From: Carettochelys insculpta
Taxonomy: Eukaryota > Chordata > Testudines > Carettochelyidae
NCBI RefSeq assembly: GCF_033958435.1
Contig: NC_134161.1
Span: 15,376,001 to 15,440,000, forward strand
Direction of reading: 5' to 3'
DNA: 64,000 bases
The notes below the pieces were generated by a model. It was not told where the DNA came from. It saw nothing but the letters and a program-made list of their open reading frames with translations, and did no database searches. Positions within the stretch are counted from its first letter, which is position 1, and every line of letters starts with the position of its first letter. Both the position numbers and the translations under genes were made by a program. Shown here piece after piece: positions 34,251 to 45,959 of this stretch.

Positions 34251-35085
34251 CCGAAGGGTATGTCTCTAGAGAATGCTCCCCTCACTTTCCCAGGTGATTC
34301 CGCTTCTCGGGAAAACAGCAATTTAAATGCATCCCTCTTGCCATTTGGCACGGATGGCTGGAGAGGCCCCCGAGGCAATTTAACGTGTGGGCCTACAAAC
34401 CAGAGAAGCCATATGGAGTTTTTGCCAGTGGATACATGGGCTGTTTTTCTCAGGCTGGAATTAAAAAATAATCTCCATTAGAACTTTTTAGTTAGACCAG
34501 GTCACCGCATCCGTCCATTCCCCTTTTTACATGGATTCTGCCGCGAGCTGGTGGATTATTTTGTGTCTCAACGTTTCGTCCTTTGGAACGGAAGACAAGG
34601 TGGTTCTGCACCTCTCTGATAAAAGCCCTCTGTCCCAGGACTACGAGCAGGTTTGGCATTCAACTCCCTCCCCACTGGCAGTCCTGTGTGGAATTAGGCA
34701 AGTGCTCCCGCAGTTCTGGCAGAATCTCTAGTAGAGGGTTCATGAGTAGGCCCCTTGCTCTGTCAGAGGTGCAGGACTTGAATGTGAAAGAGAGTAGTGC
34801 ATCCCATTAGCCAGCATGCATGTTGGCTTCCACAGATAATGTTCTTACCTGCCTGTCTCTCCCCCTGCATTGAATAGTGGGGCGTGATTTTCAAAGCTGA
34901 TCAACACCCAGAGGGCTAAACTCTTCAGAAAATCGGGTCCAAACAGGGCCATGTGAGGCTGCTGTGGTTTATCCTGCCAAAGAGAGGAAGGAAGCAAATG
35001 ATGTAATGCAAATGGGACAGCACCAAGTGGTGTAGGAGACGCTGGGGACTCCATTTCTTTACCCAGGAACAAATTCTGCAGCAGA
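34251..35085. other. no gene recognised
   Basis: Non-coding sequence. The frames at 34531-34810 have no domain. Confidence 0.4.
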
Positions 35086-35805
35086 GAATCAGAATCTTAG
35101 GCGTGGAAGGGTCCTCAGGACATCATCAAGTCCAGCCCCCTGCCCAAAGCAGGTTCAGCCCCAAATAAATCATCCCAGCCAGGGCTTTGTTCAGCCTGGA
35201 CTTAAAAACCTCTGTGGATGGAGATTCCACCACCTCTCTAGGTAACACTTTCCAATGCTTCACCACCCTCCTGGGGAAATAGTTTTTCATAATATCCAAC
35301 CTAGACCTCCCCCACCGTAACTCTGAAACAGTGCTCTTTGTTCTACCATCTGTCACTAGAGAGAGCAGCCTGTCTCTATTCCCTTTAGAATCTCACTTCA
35401 GGAAGTTGAAGGCAGCTATCAGATCACCTCTTACTCTTCCCTTCTGCAAACTAAATAAGCCCAAATCCTTCAGCCTCTCTTCGTAGGTCATGTGCTTCAG
35501 CCCCAGAAGCATTTTAGTTGCCCTCCTCTGGACCGCTCCAGTGCATCCACATCCTTTCAGTACTGGGGGGCCCAGAATTGGATGTAATACTCCAGATGTG
35601 GCCTCATCAGTGCCAAATAGGGGGGAATAAGAACTTCTCTAGATCTGCTGCAAATGCTTCTCCTCATGCATCCTGATATGCCATTAGCCTTCTTGACTGC
35701 AAGGGCACATTGTTGGCGCATATCCAGCCTCTTATCCACTTTAATCCCCCCACCACACACTTCCTGCTGCACTGATACTTAGCCAGTCTGTCCCCAAAAT
35801 GTATT
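35086..35805 (-). mobile_element. CR1 LINE, 3' 0.7 kb including ORF2 C-terminus
   Basis: In reverse orientation the copy covers the 3' end (GAATCAGAATCTTAGGCG, CATCATCAAGTCCAGCCCC, CCCAAAGCAGGTTCAGCC) and the ORF2 C-terminus. Two frame pieces remain: 35126-35356 (YFPRRVVKHW and REVVESP) and 35557-35772 (KANGISGCMRRS and MRPHLEYY). The interruptions between them and within 35357-35556 show it is dead. The 5' truncation point near 35805 is approximate. Confidence 0.92.
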
Positions 35806-35909
35806 GTCTTCTACTTGACCCCTTGTGTGTGTTGAAGACCCAATGGCAGCCAAGTACGTAGGGATGTTAATCCAGAGAGTTGGGGCAAATTCCAAGTCTC
35901 CCTCCAAGT

Positions 35910-36102
35910 TGGGGGAGGGATAGCTCAGTGGCTTGAACATTGTCCTGGTAAACCCAGGGTTGTGATTTTAATTCTTAAGGGGGCCATTTAAGATCTGGGG
36001 CAAATGGATATAAAAGAAAATGGTGATTGCTCCTGCCAAGAGGGCAGGGGACTGGACTCAATGACCTTCCAAGGTTCCTTCCAGTTCTATAGGATGTGTG
36101 TG
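35910..36102 (+). mobile_element. tRNA-Lys-like SINE, tortoise Pol III (Cry1) type
   Basis: The head GGGGGAGGGATAGCTCAG contains the Pol III A box, followed by AACCCAGGGTTGTGATTT with a degraded B box. A GGGGCCATTTAAGATC core follows, then TGCCAAGAGGGCAGGGG and the CR1-like tail ACTGGACTCAATGACC. This is the classic turtle tRNA-derived SINE and the best single clue to the organism. B-box mutations make current transcription unlikely. Confidence 0.9.
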
Positions 36103-36228
36103 TAACGTGAATTCTTCCTGCATTTTAGATGGGTAATAGTAGTCTGGACTGCTAGTTCTAAACTGTTATGGCAGGTTGCTGCTGTGCTGTTAGATACATG
36201 CTCTAGAGCCAGCCATATTTCTCTGACA

Positions 36229-36662
36229 GGCTATGTCTACACGAGCCCCAAACTTCGAAATGGCCATGCAAATGGCCATTTGAAGTTTACTAATGAAGCG
36301 CTGAAATGCATATTCAGCTCTTCATTAGCATGCGGGCGGCCGCGGCACTTCGAAATTGACGCACCTAGCCGCCGCGCGTCTTGTCCTGAAGGGGCTCCTT
36401 TTCGAAAGGACCCCGCCTACTTCGAAGTCCTCTTATTCCCATCAGCTCATGGGAATAAGGGGACTTCGAAGTAGGCGGGGTCCTTTCGAAAAGGAGCCCC
36501 GTTGGGACAAGACGTGCGGCAGCTAGGTGCATCAATTTTGAAGTGCCGCAGCCGCCCACATGCTAATGAAGCGCTGAATATGCATTTCAGCGCTTCATTA
36601 GTAAACTTCGAAATGGCCATTTGCGTGGCCATTTCGAATTTTGGGCTCATGTAGACACGGCC
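36229..36662. mobile_element. 434-bp palindromic foldback element with nested hairpins (TCTACAC-ended)
   Basis: Both arms are 217 bp and meet at a dyad centred between 36445 and 36446, with only CAGCTC left unpaired at the centre. The ends are GGCTATGTCTACACGAGC and the complement of GGCCGTGTCTACATGAGC. By eye the arms agree at about 91% and most mismatches are CpG-to-TpG/CpA changes. Each arm contains further hairpins: AACTTCGAAATGGCCAT pairs with 36272-36288 around a GCAA loop, and 36290-36305 pairs with 36313-36328. A 3-bp ACA flanks both ends and may be the target duplication. Frames on both strands mirror one another and are not genes. No transposase is present. Confidence 0.88.
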
Positions 36663-38944
36663 ACAGAGTGTTAGTCTTTCTACCCTTCATCCACTTTTTT
36701 TTTTTGCAGGTAGCAAGGGTTAACTAGCTAGCAATTGCAAAGCTTTGTGACCATCATCAGGCAGGATGGCTCTTACCGAAATCCCCCGTATCGGAGATAT
36801 TTTGTTGTACCTGAAAGTCCAGCATGGTAATTGCTCAGTGGCTGTTACGTGTGTAAGTACCTTTATTGCAGAAGGGAAGATTAGGTTATTTTTTCTGTAT
36901 TGAATTTTTAGAAAAAATATTTTTAAAATGATAAAATTAGAGAGAACCTCTGGGATTATTTTTGAAGGTGATTTATAAGCTACAGGCCAGGCCTAGGAAA
37001 GTTGAACATTTTCTACTGTGTGGTAGGAATAAATAAGAAACAAGTGTCCAGAGATGTTCAGCATGTTATTGTGCACATACGTCTTGAAGTCCGCCAGGCA
37101 GTTTGTTCTACAAAACATATGGTTTAGCAGATAAAATGATTTCTGACCTGGAGACCTGAACTGACAACTCTGAAGACAAACAAACAAACCAGGGTGGCTT
37201 CGTCTGTCAGGCCCCTTTCATTTTCACGCTGCTCGCTGACATTTACAGGCTTCTAGCAGAGGAGGTTGACTCAACACTCTAACCCCCATCCTGCCCACCA
37301 TATTACTGCGAGCCATTGCACCCAGACTGGTGTGGTTTGATGGCTGGCTACGGCTCCCTGTTTGTAATGAAGGCAGTGTTTCTTAGTGGACAGAGAACAC
37401 ACTGGGCCTAAGGAGAGCTGGGTTCTGTTTCCAGGTCCTCTTTCCCAGAAGCTGGCTAGCGTGTGGATCGCATTAGCAGGATCCTTCCCTGAGAGAAAGA
37501 GGCCTGGGCTCCTGATCACTAGCAGAAGCCCAGAGGCCCTAACTTGTTGCAAAGCGTGTCAAGGCTCAGCAGGGAGCCTAAGGCGATGCCAAGGCCCTCA
37601 GCTGAGGGTAAGACCATGCCCAAAATCCCATGAAGATGTATCAGCACTCAGCTGTCACTTCTCACATGGGAGGCAGCAGACATTTAAAGAGCACAGAGCC
37701 TGCATGGGGTATGCAAGAGCCTGTTAGCTGTGCAATGAAGGCATCTCCAGTCTGATCTCTAGTGGCTTCTTGCATTGAATTCCACATTCTGCTGTTAATC
37801 TATGAAATCTGTAGGGCCCTGATTTTAATGCCTACTGAAGTCTGTGAACACCCATTGACTTCTCTGGGCACTGCATGGAGCCCTTCAGTGCTTCAGGACC
37901 AGGCTATTGCAGAGACTGCTTACAGGCATCTGCCAACCACCACAACTGCTAGAGTCCACAGGGCCCGTGCAGGGAGACAAACCCTCCCTCTGGCGAGTGT
38001 GACACATCCATGCCACTGCCCTGTCCCAGCAGCTCTCCCCATGGGACTGGAGGAGTGGGAAAGGCTGATACAAGGGGAGATGGAGAGGGGATGGGAGAAG
38101 CCCTTCCCATTTGGATAGAATTCTGCTGCCTCTGTGGCTGGGTTGTCATCACACCAAAGAAGCACTCAGCTGGAAGTAGATGCGGGGTGCAGGAGAGGCT
38201 GTAGAAGCATAGCTAGAGCACAGAGGAAAAATGGCATGCGTTCCTCTTCCAGGAACTTTCGTTTTTGTTTTATCCACCCTGCCTCCTCCTCAGTCCCCTC
38301 ACCTCCTGAAATCTTGTCCCTCAGAGCCCTAGGCACATCCCCTCTCTGCCCAATGGCCAGGCCCCTATCTCAACACCAATAGCCCATCTTCTCTCCTCTC
38401 TTGGGACCCATCCAGGTCCACTCGCTACCCTCCCCTTCCCTGGGAGTGGAGAGAACCACAGTGCTGGAGCCTCTTGAGGGGTAAGTTCAGAGAGCCTGCC
38501 TTCAGTCCCCTCCCTGCCGTGGCCCCCTCGCTCAACCCTGGGCTTGTGACGTGTGCATCTCACCCGCTCTCTTTTACTGCCAATCCCACCTGCAGACTCC
38601 AGCCCAGCCCTGTTTCCTCTGCACACCTTTTCCATGCATTTGACATGCGTGCATCTGACCCACATAATACCTGTCTTGTGTGCTCCTCTGGCTACTGAAT
38701 CTCCTTGGGGCTGATGGGGAGAAAACTTTTTAAAATACGATTTTTCCATTGGATACATTTTTTTTCTTTTATTTCATGTTCCTCTGCAGTTCCGAGAAAT
38801 CTTAGCCTCTAAACCAAAGTGTCCGTTGTTTATAGTCTATCCTTAACACGAGTTTGCTCCTGACCACCCAGTGGAACATCCTCCTCCAGCCTGTGTTTCT
38901 AAAGAGATCTCTGGCTCATAACAGCTGATAGTTATTTTCCAGTA
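36663..38944. other. no gene supported; one short frame with a donor-like site
   Basis: An ATG at 36766 opens a short frame that runs into TGTGTAAGT, which looks like a splice donor near 36853. This is discussed as a weak possibility only. A trace of the 'ggccctgatt...cccattgacttc' sauropsid repeat lies near 37808-37870, and a MIR-like head near 37375-37445. Otherwise nothing is recognised. Confidence 0.35.
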
Positions 38945-38949
38945 TCAGC

Positions 38950-39114
38950 AGGGTAGCTGTGTTAGTCTGTATCTCCAAAACAGCTAGAAGTCCTGTGGCA
39001 CCTGGTAGCCTAACTGTTTTTTGGAGCATAAGCTGTTGTGGGCAAAGCCCACATAAGTTTATGCTCCAAAAAATCTATTAGTCTATCAGATACCACAGGA
39101 CTTCTAGCTGTTTT
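38950..39114. mobile_element. Penelope-like repeat, head-to-head inverted pair (hairpin)
   Basis: The left part reads GGTAGCTGTGTTAGTCTG, then AAAACAGCTAGAAGTCCTG, then GGAGCATAAGCTG. The right part is the reverse complement of the same units, ending CAGGACTTCTAGCTGTTTT. The two halves (38977-39114, dyad near 39045) meet at GTGGGCAAAGCCCAC. That sequence corresponds to stem II of the putative hammerhead. Both halves lack an intact GAAA core (ACAA-like and ATAA). Confidence 0.72.
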
Positions 39115-39395
39115 CCAGCAACTCCTGAGAATCAACTTATTTCTCCCCTCTCCTGGGACTGCAGTCTGGTTGAGCAGTTCCAGAGGTACAAGGCTTTCTC
39201 TGAGGAGATTCTCCTTGTTGCTTTCTGGAATAAATTCCATCTTCCTTTCCCTCCCTTCCAGATGTTCAGTACTCCATCTTTTCAATATCCACCAATCTCT
39301 CCCGGGGTGTGTGGAGTGGGTGTGATGCATTCTGTGGCAGAGCAGATGACAGCTTAAAAAGGTGGGGGAGGGATTATTTCCCTTCCCCCACAGCA

Positions 39396-39414
39396 AACAC
39401 ACACACACACACAC
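39396..39414. repeat. short (AC)n microsatellite
   Basis: About nine AC units follow CAGCAAAC. It is too short to be noteworthy beyond being a simple repeat. Confidence 0.9.
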
Positions 39415-39469
39415 ATTTATTTAAAGCTGAGCTTAAAGAGCCTGCAGCATCTGAGAACAGCAGCTCTGC

Positions 39470-39860
39470 TAAGAAGTTTTAAGCAAACGTTATTATATAT
39501 GACCTCTTATTTATGAAAGACTTTGTGACCGAAAAGTCTGTTACCCTGTTATTGTCTCAGCAAAAGACCTATTTTTCCAACCATGATATCCCCGCCAGCA
39601 ATCAGTCTGATTAGACATTTGGATGATGCGGTAAATATACGAAAGCTCAATTTAACGAGCAGCACAGAAGCAAAATAATAACAAGTTGGGGCCTCTGGCC
39701 ATAAAAATGCAGACGTTTACCTTGAACGTTGACTTAAACCGTTTCAATTTTATACCAAATGAGGCTTGAAATGTATTAGCCAGTGTACAGTGGCCAACCA
39801 ATAAAAATTGCCTTAAATGTTTTATCTTCTTCCTGGCAGCATTCTGCAAAAGTCAAAGCT
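39470..39860. promoter_or_regulatory. candidate conserved non-coding element
   Basis: A repeat-free block of about 390 bp with intact CpGs and many motif-like words: CGTTATTATATATGACC, AATCAGTCTGATTAGAC, GGCCATAAAAATGC, CAACCAATAAAAATTGCC and CTTAAATGTTTTATC. The mix of TAAT, CCAAT-like and SRF/MEF2-like AT cores suggests an enhancer. Function is inferred. Confidence 0.38.
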
Positions 39861-39894
39861 CTGCTCTGCTATCAGGGAGGGACATCAGTTGTTT

Positions 39895-40095
39895 AGTGCC
39901 CTAACATAGGGCAGTCTGACCAGAGATCTCCAAGTACTCAATGAGCATTCACTAAGCCAGGCACCAAGGAACTTGCTTCTTCTGCAAGTTTAGCTTTCTC
40001 AGACAGCCATTTTACAGGTAGGCCAGCAGCGGCAATGCAACCTGCCTAAGGTAGTACGAGAATCCAGCCGCAGAACAGGAAGGGAGTGGAAGCAA
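39895..40095 (-). mobile_element. MIR-like CORE-SINE relic
   Basis: GAGCATTCACTAAGCCAGGC, CAGCCATTTTACAGGTAGG and AACCTGCCTAAGGTAGTACG are the reverse complement of the MIR 3' end, core and middle in order. Confidence 0.55.
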
Positions 40096-41157
40096 GTGGA
40101 ACCCGGAAGTCTGGGGCCCTTCTTTAACAATTACGTAATGTTTTCTCCCATTAAACCCTACCACAGAAATGAGGGCCATGGCCTGAGGCTAGTAATGGGA
40201 CTTACAATGAAAGGAAAGAATGCTGGTCCTTTTCTACAGGTATTCTTGCCCTTGAACATGAATGCGTTTTATATAGCACTTTGTATTCGAGGATTAGAAA
40301 GTGCTTCATAATGCTCTTTGATTAAGTCCTGCGGCACCACTTTGAGGTTATGTATGAAACTCCTGGTACAGCTGGTGAAACCCAAAACACAAAGGTGGCA
40401 TCTTCTGTCCAGCATCATGCAGGAAGTGGAAGACTATGAATTAGACTCTAGGCTTCCCATCCCACGTACTAATCAGATGACACACAGCCGATGGATCGGT
40501 TGATTTCCTGCATGCAGCCATTGCAGATAGTCTGTGTTTGATTCACTGAACTACAAGTACCCTTCTGATTATAGTATTATTTAGAATTTAGGTAATTTTA
40601 CTATTAAGGGTTGGGAGATTTATTGTTAATGATGTTTACACCCATGGAAGTTGGCATTTGCAGAGCACAGGTCTGCAAGTGGTCATGGTGAATAAGTCCC
40701 TAATTATTTTTTGCAGCCTAAGGGCAAAATTATTCCAACAGATACTTCTGCATGGCTCCAATAGAAACTACTCAGGCATGCATTCAAGAGAATTCTTGCC
40801 ACACAGAAACCTTAAGTTTAAGCAGAGGTTGGTATGAACAGCCCATTAGGAGAACAGGAGTCCAGAAACAACAGTAATGGAGTTTTATTAAGAGATTGAA
40901 TTCAATGACATAAGTTTTCTGCCAATTCCAAAAGAACTCCATGCTTTCAGGAATATCACACAACAGTATTCTGAACCAGTGAGAGATTAAATGGAGGTGT
41001 CATGCTCGGAAGGGTGACTCATAGGCAGAACGCATAGTGCCTGATGGCTAGATAGCTGCCTTGCAGCTCTGGAGTAACTTACTCTCCCTTTTGTGGTGGT
41101 TGCACCCTACTACCTGTTCTTATATTCTGCAGGGTAGTTAAATGGGTTCCATTATTG
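40096..41157. other. no gene; weak MIR/L2-like trace at 40260-40480
   Basis: ATATAGCACTTTGTATTCG, AAAGTGCTTCATAATGC and GCTGGTGAAACCCAAAACAC resemble a reverse-oriented MIR/L2 3' part. The rest is unrecognised. Confidence 0.35.
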
Positions 41158-41310
41158 TAATGTCTGAACACCTCACAATCTTTCATGTCTTTATCTTCTT
41201 AACACTGAAGCAGGGTAATGCTATTATTCATTATACAGACAGGGAAACTGAGGACCTCAGCAGCTAATCTTGCATCATCTTCTCGAGTCAGAAAGGGGTG
41301 TTCTTATCTT
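41158..41310 (-). mobile_element. MIR-like CORE-SINE relic
   Basis: ACACCTCACAATCTTTC, ATTATTCATTATACAGACAG and GGGAAACTGAGGACC are the reverse complement of the MIR core. It is diverged. Confidence 0.55.
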
Positions 41311-42169
41311 ACGCTAGCTAACTCATGGTAAAATCCTACTGAAGACAAGGCAGTTTTTAGTTCTTCAACATAAAAGTAGGCTGAAGAATAGACTATGCAA
41401 GAGCTTAGGCTTCACCTAGTCCTGCTAATTCTTGTGAAAGCTAAAACTGCCTTGTTTTCATGAGGGTTTTACCTTGTTAATGACACTGAGGTAAAAATGT
41501 ATTTAGTTTCCTAGGGCTGGCAAGATCTGACTGACTCATGAGGAGTCATACAGGGAGCTTGTGAAAGAGTAGGGGGTTGAAGATTGAACCAAGATCCCAG
41601 GGTAGCACTCAATCACCGGACTCATTTTTCCTTCATAAAAGCTCCAAAGACGACCTTCCTGATATTTGGACTTTGACTCCCAGCCAGAAGAATGGACAGT
41701 CCCAGGCGTGAATCACAGTGGGGTATGTGGAAGCTGAACAAGCTTGTGAGCCTTCTCAAAGCTTGTTGAGTTCAAGGTGGGGAGGGGAATCACCACCATC
41801 CCAGTTTAGTTTACTCAGCACTGTGGATAAGTGGTACCCAAGAGCTGGATGTTCATTGCTGCAGCAAGCGCAGAGGTGGTTGGTGGCTTGACCAGCCACC
41901 TGTCTTGCCGTTTACAACTTCAAAAGACTCTGGAGTCGTAAGCACCCCGTACGTTCTGTGGACAAGTTGTCTTCAAAGGCAGGAGGACTCTGCCACTGAT
42001 GAAGTCTGTTAGAGCTTTGCTTTCATTTCAACAGCTGGGTGTAATAAACTGCTGGTGCTATTCCACTCCAGCAAGTCAACCAACCAGTGGCCGAGCAAAG
42101 AGTGGGACGTGGCAATTAAGAGGTAGGGGAGAAACCAAGCAAAGCTGAGAAATCTTCATCTCTCTTTGC
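41311..42169. other. no gene recognised
   Basis: Non-coding sequence without a supported repeat or exon. Confidence 0.4.
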
Positions 42170-42480
42170 TTTGCTGCAATTTTTAATTCATTAGCAGCCC
42201 TGGTTATTCAATACCTCAGCTTTACTCTCTAATTAAACACCACCACAGACACTGTATCTGTGCCAAGATGAATGTGAGTGGCCTCTTCTTAATAAACGTG
42301 TAACTGTGATCCCCATATTGTTAACCAGAAAAATGTGGAGCCTAAGTTCTTTGGGAGTGGTAATTGCAAAAGCGAATTTGTTTTCCCTTTAAATGCACAG
42401 AAGATGACTGTAAGGCTTCCAGATTTCATAATAATTCCTTAAATCAAAAGCATATTTATAGAAGGGGAATGGGGGATGCA
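42170..42480. promoter_or_regulatory. candidate conserved non-coding element
   Basis: A repeat-free block with TTTTTAATTCATTAGCAGC, CTCTCTAATTAAACACC, CTTAATAAACGTG, GGTAATTGCAAAAGCG and TTCATAATAATTCC. The TAATTA-rich composition and isolated CpGs make it a candidate developmental enhancer. Function is inferred. Confidence 0.37.
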
Positions 42481-45194
42481 ATGGGACCCTTTAGGATGCT
42501 TGGGGATAATTACTCTGGCTAGAGAATAGAACTCTGTAGAACTTTCATTACCAAACATGAAACCACGTGCCAGGGTTTCATTCCCAATTCACAGCACAGC
42601 TCGGCTTTCTCCGCAGGCTTTGCAACTGTGCATGGAAGTATTTTGAGCCAGGCAAGGACTGGTTTGCAATCAAACAGTTTGTAGTGTTCCCCTGGAGACC
42701 AGGTGGTGCACAAAAGTTTTGATGGAAGTTTTTCAATTTCTGGTCTCATTCAAACCTAAGTCAACCTTGTCCTTGATGTGTTGTAATTAAAACAGTAGTA
42801 AATGCTGAAACCCCTAACAATCAAATCAAACTCTCTAATCAAGAAACTTTACAGCTTGATTGATAACTGTTTAATGTACATGTGGGACTAGCACTGGGGT
42901 AGGGTTTATTTTTCTTATGGTGCACTGGGAACTCTACACCGGGGCTGACCAGAGTGAAGTTCCTGATAAGATTTGTGTCCCGTGTGGGTACGCTAACTGT
43001 TGGGCTTGAGGGCTATTTACGATCTCCTGGTCTGTAATTTTGGTGAAAAGTTCCACCCTGAGAAAGCTTCACAATTAATTTTTTGTTGGGATGGACACAT
43101 TTCCCCAAAAGTCCTGGTTGTGACAAATGGGCATTTTCCAGTGAAAAAAGTTTCATTGAAAGTTTCCCGACTAACCTCAGTGTTTGCATCTGTGAGCATG
43201 CCTAATATAGATGAGGGGAAATCAGTGATACATGCGTGTGCATTGGTCATTTTGCACAAGTTGCATACATACAAAGCAATGAATGCATGAAAATGCTCCC
43301 ATGTGTGCACTGGTGTTGCACACCTTAACTCAAGCTTGCATGGGAAAGTGTGAATTCCCTTTTGCACATTTAGATCCTTGTTCAGTAATGGTCACCCAGA
43401 AATGGAAGTCCCAGGTCTGAATGCCGACCCCAGAATCTGGTTGTCAGACTAAGTCTGAGTTTCTAAATTCAGAACTTCTATGTCTGTAACAGGTTAATGT
43501 GAAATTCCAAATCCCAGTCCCTGTGAAATGTAAGAAGGCAAGAGGCTTGGAAGCTGTAGCTGACACCTGGTCTAAAATCCACACCTCAGGCTGGCATCTA
43601 ATTTGCAATAAAGATAGGGAAACATTTTTAAAAAGTGGCTCTGCCACTTCACTGCACGTCCCAAACCGAATCCCATTCCTTTGACTCCACAGCTTTGCTT
43701 CTGGTAGCTCTGAAATAGTGACCCATTCCTCCATTTAGTTCTCATGAGCATTCTCGATGCTGAAGCGGAAGCAGTGGCACCAAATTCCCCATGACAAGGC
43801 TCTGTCTCCTCTCCTCTCTCCCACTCACCTTGTGCCTAGTGGTGTGCTGGCATTAGTGGGTGAACTTTTCAGAGACCCGGAGGTCTTCCTTCCCTCCCTC
43901 TGCCTTATGCACTCTGATTCTACTGTTACCTGACACTACAGCAGATCAATGTGCTACCCCAATACTAGGGCCTTTTCAATGACTTCCCCATGCTCTTAGA
44001 TGCGAACATGATGCACAACTCTGCTCAGAGGGGCACTGAGCCCTGTGCAGGGGGGAGAATATAGATCCCCAGCCATGCTCATGCAGACTGCCTCTGGCAT
44101 TGTTCCATCACCATTTGTCCCACCAGCATCCCCAGAGGTTTTTTGCATGTCCTCTGTTGACAGGAGGAATGTCCCTGATCTGGTTTGACAGCTCACGGCT
44201 CCAGGTAGCTGGAATTTAGTGCATATCTTGGAGAGAGCTGGGTAAGCCATCAGGCTGTATATCCAAGAGGAGCTGTATGCTCCGGCTTAGATAGCTGATG
44301 GGCAGCAAAGGAGGTATCTGTCCTGTAACGGGAGATATACACAGCACTGCCCAGCTTCTAGCAGGCACTGACAAGTTGTTTACCTAACTGTACACGATGG
44401 TATCAAAACGTTTCATAAATCTCCCATCAGAGGCCCCCGGAGCAGAAAAGAAGCTGTAGACTGACAAGCCAGTTCTGAAGATTACCTCCACTTCTGCGCG
44501 TATTTTGTCCACAAATGGCTTCAGCCCACTGAGATGCAGATGCCTCTGGGGTGGAACACGTACTTTGTTTTTGTAATACTTGAGGGCAACAGGTACTGTA
44601 TAGGAAGCAAGAATCAGGGGGTATTGTAACCTGGACATTTCCTTTTGTCGCAGTGCTGCCCAGCATAATTAGCTGGAACATCACAGTGACAGCTGCCAGT
44701 TCTCTTTTGCCTGCAGAAAACTGTCCTCTGCTCTTCCCAGCAGGAGTCAATTGGCAGCACTTGCAGAGCCAGCCTGGAAATTCAGGGGCACCTTTCAGGC
44801 CTAGAGGTGATCTCCTGATACCTGCTCTACCTCCACCCTCTAAAATGGGTCAGCAGCCTTTCTGAGGTAGAGTGCTGACCTTTGACCTTTAGACCTCTGT
44901 GCTGGTGATACTCTTTAAAGTCACTAACAGTCCTACTTACAACAGCTTCATTAATAAATACATGAAGATGCAGAGCTTTACCGCGTAGTGGTGGTTGGTA
45001 ACATTAGCTGGTCTTTTGTTAATCCCCAGGCAATGTGGCTTTGAGCCAGCTCCCAGCTGCTCAGGGGAGGAAGGCAGGGATTCGCTCCCATCTCATGGGC
45101 TGGTGAAAATCAGCTCATGTGCCACTCTTGGCACCTGTGCTGGGGCTTGCTGACCCCTGCTGTAAAAGGAAGGTGAGTCAGGTGATTAGGAAGC
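42481..45194. other. no gene recognised
   Basis: Open frames up to 127 codons or less on both strands lack domains. No transposon is classifiable. Confidence 0.4.
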
Positions 45195-45345
45195 TAGCCC
45201 TGTTCTATTCCAGACTTCCTTTCTGCCTTTGGGAAAGAAACTTAATTGCTCTGTGCCTCAGTTTCCCATCCAGATAATAAGCTAACAGTGTACCTCACAG
45301 GGACGGCTGCCTGATAGTCAGTAATGGGGAACCTATAAGCAGCTG
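45195..45345 (+). mobile_element. MIR-like CORE-SINE
   Basis: TTAATTGCTCTGTGCCTCAG and TTTCCCATCCAGATAATAAG with ACCTCACAGGGACGGC follow the MIR core order. Confidence 0.72.
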
Positions 45346-45959
45346 GTGGAATGGCCCTTCCACCTGCAGGCTGTGTTTAGGCCTTGCTGAGCCCAAGGGG
45401 ACAGTGCCTCAGTATTCCCATCGGTTCCCACAGCACCTGTGGCACAGAGCGTCTAACAGACAAGCCGTGCCTCCTAACGATGAATGAAAAAAGGCTTTTA
45501 TGAAGCAGACAAATGAGCAGCAGCATCTGCTTTCAAAGGCAGCCCCCATTCACCATCAGTACAGACAAGAAGTCCCTTTTTTTTTTCCCAAACGAATGTG
45601 AAGATAGCTCCTTTGTCAGCTTTCCTCTGCAATGGAAGTGGGGAAAGGAATTTGAAAAGAATATTAAATTGGATTTAGGAAGCATATGCAGAATGCATGA
45701 GAGCAAAACTCTCTTCCCGTAACACCCCAGTGCCACGTGCCCCACATTCTACTCCTTCAGGCACCTCCTTTGCATTGTTTCCTACTGTTCTTTCTCCCAT
45801 GGCTCTCTGAAATAGTTAGTGACTTGCATCTGTGGTTGGGACTTTGCTCCCCCTCCTCCCAGCCAAAGAACCTTTAAATAAGCCTCACGTGGTCCATCTG
45901 CCAAGGCACTCTGCAGTGGCTCCACGCCCCTGAAGATACACAATCGATACTTCTCCCAA
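45346..45959. other. no gene recognised
   Basis: Includes a T10 run near 45578. Nothing else is recognised. Confidence 0.4.

Noticed and set aside
36184..36650. Two similar 'proteins' on opposite strands (ANGHLKFTNEALKCIF-like)
   Set aside because: They are the same arm of the palindrome read twice; the resemblance is caused by the inverted repeat rather than by homologous genes.
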